Shown in pieces: positions 1 through 11,600 of a stretch of DNA of 64,000 nucleotides. The stretch lies in NCBI RefSeq assembly GCF_000499385.1, contig NW_013655295.1, positions 79,501-143,500 of the forward strand, in the 5' to 3' direction. Numbering within the stretch: position 1 is the stretch's first letter; every line of letters begins with the position of its first letter. The notes beneath the pieces were generated by a model. It made no database searches, had not been told where the DNA came from, and was given only the letters and a program-made list of their open reading frames with translations. Source of the DNA: Eimeria necatrix. Its lineage: Eukaryota; Apicomplexa; Conoidasida; Eucoccidiorida; Eimeriidae. A program made the position numbers and the translations under genes.

Positions 1-1612
1 ACCTATCTGGTCAGCTAGCTAGATCAGGATCGTAACCCACCGGAAAGCCTCTAAGTGGCCGCCCTCGGCCGCCCGGTGTAGCGGCAGACAGCCAAACAAG
101 TCGACAGCCGTGACATCCACGTCAAAATACAGTAGCAGACGCAGCACCAGTGTGTGGCCCTGAAGAAATTACCCGCACGCAGTAGGCCATTGCATTTTGT
201 AGACAGTGCAGCCTTGATGTGTTCACATCAAACCCTAACCTCACAGAAAGTAAGATTAGTGCTTTCACGTAAAAGGGTGCTGTTTGGTATCTTTTGCATT
301 GTCTCTTCTGGCTCGAGCCGCCAGCCCTCCGGCATATATTTATGTAAATGTGCAACAAGATCTACACGGATCGGCCTGCAGCACCTGCAGGTGCTGCTGT
401 TAATTCACTGTAAATGTGCACCCAGATCTACGCAGATCAGCCTGCAACGCCTGCAGGTACTGCTACCAATTCAATACTGAACCCCCGGCCCTGTGCTGTG
501 GGGGCTGTGACTTACCTTGAAGGCGGCCCAATGCGCGGGCGTGGAGCCACTAGCGTCTGGCACAGCAAAGGCTGCGGGGCCAAGAAGCTTAGCGAGCAGC
601 AGAACACACTTGGGGGCATCGTGCTGGGCTGCGAGGGTGCAGCAAGTGCCCCCCTTAGAGTCCTGCAGCAGGGGGCTCTGGCCCAGGCGTTCGGGGCAGT
701 AATCTGGAAGCCCCTGAGGCTGCAGGGGCCCCTCAAGAGACCCCTTGGCCTCGCTGTTGCTCAGCTGGTAATCAAACAAGGCAGCCCCGTGCTGCAGCAG
801 CAAACGCGCAGCTGCAGTGTTGTCCTTTGTCACCGCCCACATCAACGGCGTCTGCTTCGTCTCAGTCGCGCGCGCGTTCACGTCCGCCCCTGCATCGCAG
901 CAGCAACGCAGCAGCAGCAGCAGCAGCAGCAGCACGGGATATAGGACTTTTCTGTTTCAAGTTGCGTAGATTACTGTCTTGCTTGAGGCTGTGTTCTACA
1001 AAAGAAAGCCAGCATGAAGGGGCCAGCCACGGGTGGGAACTGGGGCTTGGGAAGGCCAGCTTAGTCTTAAGTGGCTTACCCGCGTCAATAAGAAGCTTCA
1101 TGACGCTGCGCTCATTGCAAAGAGCTGCCCAGTGCAGCAAAGTGTGTCCTGTCTCGTCTCTGAGGGCGATGTAACTCTGTGGAGGCAGCTGGCTCATGCA
1201 CATGGCAGCTAGCTGCCCCTGGGAGGACCTCAGCATTAGGAAGAGCTGCGCATGCACTTCTGGCTGCTGACAGAGCTCAGCAGCACGGGCTCTAAGGGAA
1301 GCAGAGACCAAACTGGCGCTGCTGCTGCTGCTAGCTGTGGCCAGGCACACCCGCGAGCTCCATCCTGCGGACTCCCCTCTGTCGAGGGGCGCTCGGACGC
1401 TGCACGAGTTCTCCTCCAGGGGCTCCTGCTGCTGCTGCTGCTTCTGCTGCTGCTTCTGCTGCTGCTGGTGCTCTTGGGCTGGGTAGCACGGGAAGGCGGC
1501 CACATCTACGTAGGTCGGAAGCTCCCGAGAAGAAGCCCTGGAAGCCTCTTTTGCGTTTTGGGGGAAAGCAGCCCGTGGACGCAGCCCAGTAGAGCTCGTC
1601 TGGCGAGAACTA

Positions 1613-1650
<38 letters not shown>

Positions 1651-1740
1651 TTTGCTGCTGGAGCCCGCGTTCTGCTCACTGTGTGCAGTGTCTACACCCT
1701 CAGCGCCGCCATCACCTGGTGGCGCTGGCGAGTGCTGCAT
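1..1740 (-). CDS. Ankyrin-repeat protein, 5' portion (partial at left edge)
   Basis: Three exons read on the minus strand: 1740-1080, 889-516 and 159 to about 41; the gene continues past base 1. Phases fit (661 nt leaves phase 1, adding 374 nt gives phase 0). Joining exons 1 and 2 makes a classic repeat, LLIDAGADVNA, followed by TPLMWAV; exon 1 has TLLHWAALCNE and exon 3 has GCLPLHRAAEGGHLEAF, so at least four ankyrin units are visible. The first roughly 150 residues are low complexity, with Ser and Gln runs from CAG-type repeats. ATG at 1740 is the first true ATG in this frame; the frame is open upstream to 1962 without one. The last exon probably ends at a GTGGGT donor at 40-39, because the frame meets TAG just beyond. 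Ankyrin arrays of this type often precede a DHHC palmitoyltransferase domain, but nothing of one lies in the window, so function is open. Confidence 0.75.
909..932. repeat. (CAG)8 tract inside an intron
   Basis: Eight perfect CAG units (CTG on the gene strand) lie in intron 1 of the ankyrin gene, ending about 20 nt before the acceptor at 891-890. The same motif encodes amino-acid runs elsewhere in this gene, so here it is a non-coding copy. Confidence 0.85.
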
Positions 1741-2780
1741 CTTCGCGCCGCAGCCCTCTGCATTCCACGCACGCCGAAAGCGCCCGCCTTGCAGTTGGTG
1801 GCAGCAAAGTGGCTTGCGAAAGGGGCATTCAACAAGATGCAGAGGGCCAGGGGAAGACAGACAAAAGGCCAGTGGTGTGCACAAGCCAGGCCAGTGAAAG
1901 CCAGTGGTTAGTGGCGCCCGGTGAGGGTTGTATGGGTGGAGCCAGAAGTCGCACTGTGTCAAATGCTAAGGGCAAATGCTCTTAACGCAGGAAGGGCTGA
2001 TGGACCGAACCCCCGCGGGGGGAGCCGGGCTGGTACGGTCTCAAGTGCCCGATGACGAACCACAATACCAAGCTCTACATACGCACGAACTGCTCCCCCG
2101 CATGTTGCTGGTGGATATGGCAGTTCACAACTCCGCAGCCCACCCAGACAGCGACGCTGCGCAAAACTGAAATTCACATGAACCCGCGCTCTAATCTACT
2201 GGTCAGGCCCGAGATAAGAGCAGCGTACAGTGATTAAATCCAATCAAACGGCTAATGAAGTACATGTAATCTATAAATACTAATAAGTTGCAGCAGGCGT
2301 TCAACTGCTCGTTCATGCATGCAGCCTTGGCTTCATGAAGTGGGAAACAGCGGCGGTGGTAGTGATCCTGTTCGATAGAAGTATCGATCCGTCCCCTAAA
2401 GGCCATAATAGCAGTTATTTACTGTGTGTTTTGGTTTGAGAAGCACGGTCTGCACACACTCTGACTGAGTTTTCCTATCGACTGACGACTACGCGGGCTC
2501 AATGACCTGGCGGCGAGCACCGAAACTCGGCGGCCATAAAGTGCTCAGAATTCTTCGAACCTTCACACAGCCAGTTTAACCGTAGGAATAGCGCAGATCA
2601 ACTTTGAATATCTGAAACTTGACCTCAATACGCCCACCATTGCCACTGTTGAGCGGCGGCTGAATTCGGGTGTCTGCGAAGCCCGACTTGAGGGTGGAAG
2701 TATTCTGAACCGCTCACGACAGTTCGAAACTTATATTCTCTTTTCAGTTTGCAATCTTCGTAAACCAGCAACTGCTAGCC
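1741..2780. other. Divergent intergenic region, ankyrin gene / SPO11
   Basis: About 1 kb between two divergently transcribed genes. The ORFs here are short and lack codon or domain signal. It presumably holds both promoters. A TGCATGC-containing stretch (tcatgcatgcagcc) occurs near 2312-2325. No TATA-like element was convincing. Confidence 0.5.
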
Positions 2781-3728
2781 ATGGAGAGTAACTTGCCCTC
2801 AGATGGCGCTCTCGCTCCATCTGCTGAATCCATAGTTTCGCGCATTGAGTCGTTGGTATTGTTTTTCTTGCACAGAATTTCGGAGGATCCAGCGAATGAC
2901 TCCGAAACAAAGGTTTCTCAAGATGAAACTCTGTTTCCTGAGTCTTTTGCTGCGGACAATGAGTCGAATACGGCCACTGACAGTCCCGAATTCTTGTTCC
3001 CGCCTCTTTCGGACAGATCCATTCAGCGTTCTGCCAGCCTGCTGGCCATCATGCGAACTATCCTGTCCCTTCACGCAGAAAAGCGTTACTCGACCTTGCG
3101 GCATGTGTATTACTCCAACGTTACCATAGCGCCTTCCCAGCGGGTCATCGACAGAGGCGTAGCGGCCCTCACCCAGTTCTTGAAAACACCCCGCGAGGAG
3201 CTCCGCATCACCAGCACATCAAAATGCATCATAAAGGGCCCAATTATAATACAAGAAAGGACGTGTACGGTCTGATTTGTTCTGCTGTTCCCCTCACAGC
3301 TGCATCGTAGCGCTCCCAGGCACAGGGCTGGTACAAAGCGACTGTGGGAATCCGCTAGAGGTGATTCAATTCATATTTTAATCACAAGAGGCAAGAATAA
3401 AGTAAGACATTCGCGAAGAGCAGAGGCCACCTCGTGTCCTCCCTCGGGCTGGATAAGGTGCTGCACGCAAGCGAGGACATCCGTTTTGTCTTGGTGAGAA
3501 AATGCAAAAAGACAACTGGCGCTTTTCGCTAGCTTTTCTTTTGTGCGGCTCAGGTTGTGGAGAAAGAAACAATCTTCTACTCCCTTATCGATTCGCAGTT
3601 TATGGAGCGGTTAGTCGTAGCCGAGGCTTATCTGCCCCTGCTACTTAGAGTCTGCACCTTTTCTTTTTTTCAGGCACGGCCCTTGCGTCCTTCTTACAGG
3701 CAAAGGATTCCCAGGTGATGGCTGCGCA

Positions 3729-3760
<32 letters not shown>

Positions 3761-4772
3761 TTAGTGTGCAAATGCAGTTGCTGCTGCCGTCGCTGCAGCT
3801 GCACCTGTGGTGGCTGCTATCAACTTCGCTGCTGCTTCTTCGGGCTAAGTTAGAGTTGCACATGCCCGGAAGTTCATACCCGGGTGTTGTCTTCTGGGCG
3901 ACGATTGCTGCTGTGTTTGCTGCAGCTGCTTCGTTGAGCCTGTGTTCAGCAGTTGTTGAAGTGGTGTTAATGGTTTGTGCTTTTTAAATTCAGATATCAG
4001 CGCGCGGAGCGTCTTGTGGCACATTCGTCAGCGTTTTGGAAGCCAGCTGCCGATATTTCTGCTGACCGACTTCGACCCTCACGGCCTTCTCGTTGCAATG
4101 ACTTACGCGTTTCCGCCTCGGAAAGCTACAAGATACTGTCAGTATAATGCAGCAAATATGATTCTTTCCACTGATCTTGGGTTTCGACTGACTGCTTTCT
4201 CATTTCATTGCACAGACTTCCAAGATTACTCAGTGCCCAGCGCTGTGCTGCTGGCGCTGCCTTCAGCAGATGAGGCCGGCGCGTTCTTCGGAGTGCCGCT
4301 GTCTGATATGTCCACCATGTCGGACTCAAAGCGCAATTTGCTTCCAGGGTAAGATCAAATTGCCATCTATAAGTGCTACGCAAATTCCTGAATGGGTCGA
4401 TGCATTGTTGACGCGCTCTGAAGGATTTCCGACCGGGTGCAAACCGCAGAAGAACTGTGGCCAGATCTGCACCCCAACTGGAGGTTCGCGCATTTGCTCA
4501 ACTTAATCTCTGCAAGTTATCTTGAAGTTTGGCCGCTGCACTCCTCAGGCGTCAACTCATGAAGCTACAGCGAACCAAGGCCACATACACGTGAGCACTG
4601 TTGGCTGCCATTTTACTATCCTGCCATTCAAAGCCGGAATTCCTTCACTCATTACGAGCTTTTTAGGTTGGACGTTTTTGAAGACTTGCCGCGCTTTATT
4701 ATTGGAGCGATAGACGGAGAGCTCAGCGCTGATGACAGCGAAAAAAGCTGCGCTGACTGCAGCCAGGCGTGA
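2781..4772 (+). CDS. SPO11: SPO11, meiotic topoisomerase VI A-like protein
   Basis: Makes the programmed DNA double-strand breaks that start meiotic recombination; expected in the nucleus of the sexual or sporogonic stage. Exon 1 (from ATG 2781) holds the 5Y-CAP region: STLRHVYYSN with the likely catalytic Tyr, then SQRVIDRGVAALTQFL and SKCIIKGPI. Later exons: about 3299-3360; about 3424-3502 ending IRFVL; 3554-3609 giving VVEKETIFYSL; 3674-3714 giving CVLLTGKGFP; and from 3994, where ISARSVLWHI completes the family GKGxPDxxTR motif. LLTDFDPHG is the Toprim acidic motif (DxDPxG). C-terminal exons 4450-4483, 4549-4590 and 4667-4772 join in phase, giving RQLMKLQ and EDLPRFIIGA before TGA. The stretch 4349-4449, and therefore the junction after LLPG, does not resolve in phase by eye, and exon 2 borders are uncertain. 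The family assignment is secure. Confidence 0.88.
3731..3757. repeat. (CTG)9 tract in a SPO11 intron
   Basis: Nine CTG units lie in the intron 3715-3993, between the GKGFP and ISARS exons. They extend an open frame only by chance; the conserved GKGFPDISAR motif forms only when this segment is spliced out. Confidence 0.85.
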
Positions 4773-5024
4773 AACTCACGGATACACATAGGCTAAATAC
4801 TCAAGCAAACACGCCAAAGCGTGCAACAATCCAAACCGCATGAACTGCTTGAGTGTCGCATTTTATAGTTGGAACGGCAAGCTGAAACCCCTATTGCCTT
4901 TTACCCCGATCCAACGGCTGTGTCCTGACAAATGAAATGGCGCACGCGCCTTGATACAAATAAACGTCTGCAAAGAGTATGCCTTGATCAAATAAACGGT
5001 GGCAGCTAAAAATGAAACCTTCGG
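4773..5024. other. Convergent intergenic spacer
   Basis: 252 nt between the stop codons of SPO11 and SDHAF2. It should contain both 3' UTRs. No gene or repeat seen. Confidence 0.5.
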
Positions 5025-5986
5025 TCAACTAGGATTTGGTGCGGCCGCGCTGCTGCTCGTTGTTTGCATAGCCACGAGATTTGGGTATTGGTTGAGAGCA
5101 AAATTCATCAGCTGCTTGAAAACAGCTGAGTCCTGCAGATGGGGTGGAGCGGCCTCGCGGTGGCCATCGGCGCCCACAAGACAGCCGTAGAGTACGACAT
5201 TTTCTTCGTCAATTATTTTCTCGAGCTCCGCCAGCTCCTGAAGTCACAGTGTGACAAAATTAAACATGAGGAGGCATCTAAGTCAGTGGGAGTCGCGTTG
5301 GAGGCACTGAAGTCTATTCATTAGGGCTTGTTCCCCGCGCTTTCGGGGGAACATAGTAATTTGAATCACGTGTGAGATTCCTTGCCTCCAAACGAAATGT
5401 TTTGATGCTTCTCTCCGTGAATGCGCTGAGGATGAGGTCCAACTCAACCCACCCGCGCTGCACCAGCATCGTCCACACACTCGAATACGCATGCATGTGC
5501 AAGCAAGTAAAGGTCGTGCATAAACATACACACTAAGTATACATGTGTAGGCAACAGTTGAATATATGTGTGTACGTACAGAGGTGCTAGTGGATAACAG
5601 GACAGTGTGAAATTGACGACACTGTGAGACCCATCCACATGATTCCGTATGCCTCTCACATCATTGGTTTCAGCTCAGCCTTTGCCTTTACTTAGCAGTT
5701 ACTCCTAGCTATTCGATCTGGTTTGCACCTGCATGGTCTGCTAAGGCTTTCAACTGCGGATTGTTACCTGTTTGCTGCGATAAAGAATGCGTTTCTGCTG
5801 TGGAGTGAGCCCCTGAAGCTCCTGACTCCCCGCTTGCTTCTGGCTGCTGTGAATCCACCGCACCCTTGAGGAGCCTCCGAAACAATGACATGCAAAACTA
5901 GCAGCCCGTGTTAGCACAAAGGCTGCTGCTGGGAAATGCCTCCGGGGCCTCAGGCACTGTAGCGCCCGTGGAACCGCCAGTAGCAT
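5025..5986 (-). CDS. SDHAF2: Succinate dehydrogenase assembly factor 2 (SDHAF2/Sdh5 family), mitochondrial
   Basis: Small mitochondrial protein expected to promote FAD attachment to the flavoprotein subunit of complex II. Exons: 5986-5768 (73 codons), 5457-5386 (24 codons), 5237-5025 (70 codons plus TGA), giving 167 aa, close to the family size. The N-terminus is rich in Arg and Ala with few acidic residues, like a mitochondrial presequence. The family core reads across intron 1: ILYRSKQ joined to RGWVELDLILSAF, matching the RxxYxSxxRGxxELDxLLxxF signature; exon 3 continues ELAELEKIIDEENVVLY. Intron 1 is GT-AG. Intron 2 joins in frame only with a GC donor (GAG|GCAAGG at 5385-5384) and the acceptor CAG ending at 5238. 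Its 3' end converges with SPO11, 252 nt away. Confidence 0.85.
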
Positions 5987-6091
5987 TTTTGTCGGGAACT
6001 TGCGGGAATAATTAGTGGCTGCAGGTAGTGTGGGGGCAGTGGGTAGAGTTCAGCCTTTTCTTTCAGCTGAAGGGAGCCGGCAGCAACAACG

Positions 6092-6343
6092 ATGGAGAAT
6101 CCCCCTTCCGCCGCGGTGCATGCTGCTGTGCCGTCCTTCTCCTACAGCTGGAGATCTGAAGCCATGATCAACAAGTCTAAATTACCACAGCAAGACAAGC
6201 AGAGAACCCGGCGTTTGCCAGCTGCCAGAGCTACGGCTGGCTTCAATAAGCACAGCCGACGGGCCGGCTGGTTGAATTGCTGTTGCGTGAACGGCTTCTA
6301 CCGATACGCAGACAAGAAGCTAATTCACTGTGTACTCCTTTAG
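6092..6343 (+). CDS. Possible small ORF, 83 aa, unrecognised
   Basis: ATG-initiated ORF between the divergent SDHAF2 and aldo-keto reductase genes, starting 106 nt from the SDHAF2 start. The product is basic and contains no domain, signal peptide or repeat I recognise. It may be chance coding potential in the shared promoter or 5' UTR region. Kept only because it starts with ATG and lies in an otherwise empty stretch. Confidence 0.15.
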   Translation: MENPPSAAVHAAVPSFSYSWRSEAMINKSKLPQQDKQRTRRLPAARATAGFNKHSRRAGWLNCCCVNGFYRYADKKLIHCVLL

Positions 6344-6877
6344 AAAGTACGGGCATGTACTCAGTAATTCAGGACAAAATTTGGATCAGAAACCTGGCCA
6401 GTTGAGGACGGCCACCTCACGGGGCTTCTTGATCAGGCCTGGCGCGCCTAGTGCCGATGGAGCTCTTTTTGATAGTTATCTATTCACACTAGAATTTGTA
6501 TAATGATTCACTTTGTGTGGTTCTATCAGCGACGCGAAACACGTGGGCGCGCAGGCGGAGCAGCACTGGTCACTGTTCGCTGCTTTATTCCGCCGTCGGC
6601 TGTGGGGCCGCGCTGACCTGAGGTTTCGGAAAACAAATGCCAACAATATGTCGAGACTTTGCAATCTATTCCATATTTGTTTGATGAGTTTTGGTTGGGG
6701 CTTTACTGGCAAGTAAAAGCAGCTCATATACAGTTGATCAGCTCCGCGCACACGTGGTGGTCGTCGTGTCGGCGCGCCAACTGGAGGGAGACTCACGTGG
6801 CTTTCTGTCCGCTGTTTTTCTTTCAAGTTAACGTTCATCCTCGATTCGAAGTCCATTGCTAAGACAAAACTGTCGAA

Positions 6878-8486
6878 ATGGGGGCCATCCAACCCCCTAA
6901 TCCGTATATTTTGCTGCGCGCCGCGGGCGCCATAGCTCGGACAAACGGTTGTGGCTCTGGCGCAGCTGCAGATCTTGCCAGTGAATTCCCCGTCGTCAAA
7001 ATGCCGAGGATAATATATGGGACTGCTTGGAAAAAAGAGAGCACGGCGGAGCTGTGTCATATGGCGCTTCGTGAGGGTTTCAGGGGCTTCGATACAGCTT
7101 GCCAACCAAAGCACTACAACCAGCGAGGTTTAGGAGAGGCTCTATCAGAGGCGTTTTCACAAATGAATATCAAAAGAGATGAACTGTACATACAGACCAA
7201 GTTTACACCAGTTGGCGGGCAAGACCCGAACAGTATTCCCTATGACCCCCAGCTGCCGATTCGTGAACAAGTCAAGAAGAGCATACAGGTAAGCAGCTCT
7301 TTGGTCCTTGCTTAGCATGAGACACCCGTATATTTTACTCCTCTTTTTAAATTGACTTCAACTGTTCGTAACCTTTTAGATCCCTGGACAGGCGCGATGC
7401 CTACACGTTAGTCCGCTTATTACTTTCGCTGCACATTTTAGGTCTCACTAAAGGAGCTAGGCTTGGACTACATTGACGCGGTGCTACTGCACTCTCCCCT
7501 GGACACCATGGAGGAGACTTTGGAGGCCTGGAGAGGTCTCGAGGCAGCCGTGGACTCCGGCTACGTGCGAGTCTTGGGGATCAGTAACTGCTACTCGCTG
7601 AGCGACTTACAACAGCTGCACAGCGCAGCCAAAGTTAAACCTGCAATTGTACAGAACAGGTTCTACGCAGCCACAGGCTACGACGCAGAGCTCAGGGCCT
7701 GGTGTCGCGGCAACCAAGTGGTATACCAAGGCTTCTGGACCCTTACGGCCAATCCCCACATCCTGCGGAACCCTGTCATCACCAGGATAGCCAGCAGGCT
7801 CAGATGCTCTCCAGAACAGGTCAGTGAGAAACTCGTGTCGAAGCCAGCATTAAATAGAGCTTGGCGGGGCTGGTAGAATTGGAAAAAACCAGGGAACTAG
7901 GGGGCGTGCTTGATTGCCGGATCGCCGGCAGCGGGCGAAGGGGGCAACAAAGCGACACCCCAATACTCTGACAACTACAACACGTAGCTGTAGTGTTGTG
8001 CGCACAGACAGAGCTAGGTAGCAACAGCTGTAGTTGCTGTTGCGTGTAGACAACGTGGTGCCGCAGTTTTGTGGTGGTGCTCCAGCTGCAGCAAATACGC
8101 GTGGCCATGCTGCGCGGTATGTACACCCAGAGAATTGTTGTAGTGGATGACGTGACGTCCGTCCCCGCAGTGGAAGTGCGGTATGCACATGCACGTGGCT
8201 GCTCATATGGCGGTAGGGTTCAGCGGCTGCTGGCCCTGATCCGCTTCATTATTTGGGCGCCTCAGAGAAAAGACACAGGGTTAGGATTGGAGTAATCGAG
8301 GTGACGGCTTGGGATGTTTGCTGTGGTGTGCAGCTGTGGTTCCGCTATTTAATACACCGTGATATTGTGCCTCTGGCTGGCCCCAAAGATGTGAACCATA
8401 TGGAGGACGACATGGAGTGTGTCAAGATGCCTCTGCTTCAGTCCTTGTGCGACCGGCTGGATGCAGTGTTGCCATGCAGCGAATAA
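6878..8486 (+). CDS. Aldo/keto reductase family oxidoreductase
   Basis: NAD(P)H-dependent carbonyl reductase of the AKR superfamily; substrate unknown, probably cytosolic. Exons 6878-7288, 7442-7819 and 8334-8486 are all in phase 0 and give 313 aa, a normal AKR length. The catalytic tetrad is visible: Asp in GFRGFDTA, Tyr in PKHYNQRG, Lys in YIQTKFTP and His in AVLLHSPLD. VLGISNCYS and the C-terminal PLAGPKDVNH match the conserved GxSN and cofactor-binding segments (family PxxGxxxxxH). Introns have standard borders (CAG|GTAAGC and TTTTAG; CAG|GTCAGT and GTGCAG). Start ATG 6878 has the AAAATG-like context common in apicomplexans. Its 3' end converges with LCMT1, 139 nt away. Confidence 0.92.
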
Positions 8487-8625
8487 CCCAAAGACGGAGC
8501 TTCGAGTGAGCTTATGCTTCACTGCCCGTCGCTTCGTTCGAACACGCCAACCAGACTGCTCAGCGTTGATCCCCCCACCTGAGCAGTGCAGCATACAGTG
8601 TTTCCTGTCGGAAGAATTGCGGTTT

Positions 8626-11600
8626 TCAGATGTCTTTCCACACCGTGCGCCAGGTGCAACAACGCATTCGCATATGCATGATGTGAGCACAAACCTGAGG
8701 AGGCGCCGGGCGCAAGAGGACACCCAGGAAATAGTGGCTCTGAATTAGCCACCACTCCTCCAGCTCATCAAATATTTCTAGTGCCTGAAGAAATAAGGAC
8801 AGAAGTTCGTGCAGTCGCTGAGAGTTGAAAAGGTGACTTCTCAGCATCAGACTCTTTTAAGCTTTATGCGAAGGCATCCGCACAGTATCACCTTGGCTGC
8901 ACAATTTTGCGTAACTGAATGAAACAGTGTATGCGTATATGTTCGTTGTGAAAGTGTTTGTATCAAGTTTGTATCAACTTGTGTAAAACAAGCGCATCGA
9001 ACGTTTACCTGCACGCGGTTTCTTTCGGACTCGGGGAGAAATTTTTCGTAAACTCTCCGCATGTCCGCAAGGCTGCACTCGGGCCAGCCTTGTTCAGCAA
9101 ACCTAAAAAGTGGGAAGCATGCAACAAATGAACCACTTCATTTACGCATTTAGTTCTACGCGGAGGCGCATCGCTTTTGGGTGTTGCACTGTCTGTTTAA
9201 CAGATTGAGTACATGACTCGCACAATTCATTTTACAGTGCAGCTGACGAGCATATTTAGGACGTCAAGTACGCGCGCATGTGCAAGGAACTAGTGTGCAT
9301 GCATGTGCATCCACGTTCTGACCCCCACGCCCCTATACAACATCGGAATAGACTCCTCTCGCTTGCTTACTGTGTTCTCGAACACCTCTAGCTACGTAAA
9401 ACTGTGCATGAACGAATAATGCTGCAGCACTGAGGTACACTGCCTTTTACGTTCGAGCGCGGTCAGAACGAACCAGCAGTTCAGCTACCCTGCCGACTTG
9501 CCAACAACTCCCTCTCCCCCGGAAAACATGGGCACTATCACCGGTCATAACAGGGATAGGTAACTGCGTTGTTTTCCTCATAAAGTGAGGAAGAGAAAGC
9601 TGACTGCTGTGCCATTTACCGTTCCCGCTGTGAATTCAGCGTAGGGTACTTCCTTATAGTCAGCAGCGGGCAGTTGCGCATCTGTAAGCACCGAATCAGA
9701 TCCTTTGTCTGGTGTTAAACCTTAAAATCACAAATAAATTACGTAAACCAAGTTATAAGGCAGTATAGTTGGAGTAAGCGATCAATAGGCTAAGGCAGCA
9801 CACTTAGAGGGACTCAAGACATTTGAAGTGTCCCCTCACTTGCAGGTTGCGGACCATCACGCGGCCGAAAGGGTCGTCTGGATTAAACTGCTCGTATATG
9901 ACGAGGGCACTTGGGGCTAGCGGCACGGCTGCAGATGCCCAGCGCAGCACCTGAACGTAAAATTAGCAAGATGACAGGATTCGAAGCCCTAAGCCCTAGG
10001 ACCTGGACATGAACACGACTTTGCTCAGTGCTGTCGAAGGCACCGTAGTCACGGAGGACAAACCGACACAGAAAGAATCTAGCAAATAGTAGTTACTGGT
10101 GAGCCTGGCTGCGTGGATGCACCGTTATTACTGTTTTGACTAGCACTGTGATAGTTTGTTTTCTTTTAGCAATGAGTCGCTCACTGTTTACCTGTATAAG
10201 AAATACAACTGCATGCTGGGCGAGCTCACCGCATCTGCCTCTTCAATACGAAGGTAAATAAGGACGCATTCGCACAGAAAGAGGGTTGGCAGACTGCAGA
10301 CAAAAACGGCGCACACACAAGGGATAGGATCCAACAAGGTAGGCCTTGATGTCCGTGCACTACTGTTGACAGCGATCAGGAAAAGAAACTGCAGCTATGG
10401 TCAGCTAAACAGATACCCACTCTTCCCTTAAGCCCGCATTCTTCATTGCCGCTTTCAGAGCATTCACATCTCGCATGTCCACCGCAACCTGCAGAGGCAA
10501 CAGCAACAGAACGGAAACACGCATATCGCATCTGCTGTTATGTCAACTTTCAAAAGCGGCAACCAAGTATACGCAGCAAAAAGATGGTGAGTAGGAGGTA
10601 GAGCAATGACTAAACTGTTCTAAGAAAACGCACCAAGCGATAGTTTTTCGTGCGCAGTACACAAGAGTCGCCAATAGCTGCTGAGATAGCACAACAAAGC
10701 ATGAATATTGGAAAAGGTTTCGGCAGAATGTCATGGGGCCATGGGCCCTGCTGCCCAACCGTAACAGCACACCCTAAGCCTCAACAACTTAAGCACAAAT
10801 ATTAAAGCGTCGACGCGACGGGAAGTCTGACACACTTGACTGACAGGACGCGCCAACGCAGTCGCGCAGCTCCGGAACCCTAAGGTCAAACACAAACAGT
10901 GAAAACTGATGCTTTGAAGGCAATCAAACGTACATGCATTATGTCTACAGATGTAACTGTATCTATACCCGCAAAGGTAAAAATATTTAGGTGTAACCTA
11001 TATGCAGTCGAGGGCACACAACAAAAACTAAATCTGGGTAAAAGGTTAAGAATAGGGGAACAAACCGCCGGATAACCGCCGCTTTTTCCCGACAAACATC
11101 TGGAAAGTCAATGTCAAACGCAACTGCGCTGCCTTGGCGCTGCAATCAGCATTTGCAAAGCGCAATCGAGCACAGCATATAAACAGGTTGCACTCACCCG
11201 AACTTGTGCGGGAGCACGTGCACCCATGCAAGGGCGAAGGGGACAAACGTACGCAAGCATATAATGCACATACTGGAATCGTCGAACACTAAGGAACGAC
11301 AGAAGCACAAAATAAGTATTCAGAGGCCACGTAGACGGCACATGACAGATAAATGCACAAGCCGTTCACTCTTGGTGTGCATCTACCCATGCATGGGCAA
11401 GTGCATGCATGCACGACAGTTGCGTGCATCCATGACGCCAATGAGATGAATGCAAGGTGCAGCTGCAGCAATCCACCTATATAAACCACTCGATAAAGAA
11501 GCAAACTATTGGACAAGGAAGTACCTACCGCCAGAAAGAAAGCAGTAGTATCTGCCCCAGCTCCTATGTTGACAACTTGAGCAATAGGGTTGCCTCCCTC

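Noticed and set aside
228..240. AAACCCTAACC, a telomere-like word
   Set aside because: Single copy, not tandem; similar isolated words (near 24433 and 45340) also occur by chance. No telomere or interstitial array.
4999..5324. Plus-strand ORFs with an apparent hydrophobic start
   Set aside because: They are antisense to SDHAF2 exon 3, whose minus-strand reading matches a known family and splices in phase.
6476..7114. Minus-strand 212-codon ORF
   Set aside because: Antisense to exon 1 of the aldo-keto reductase; no domain.
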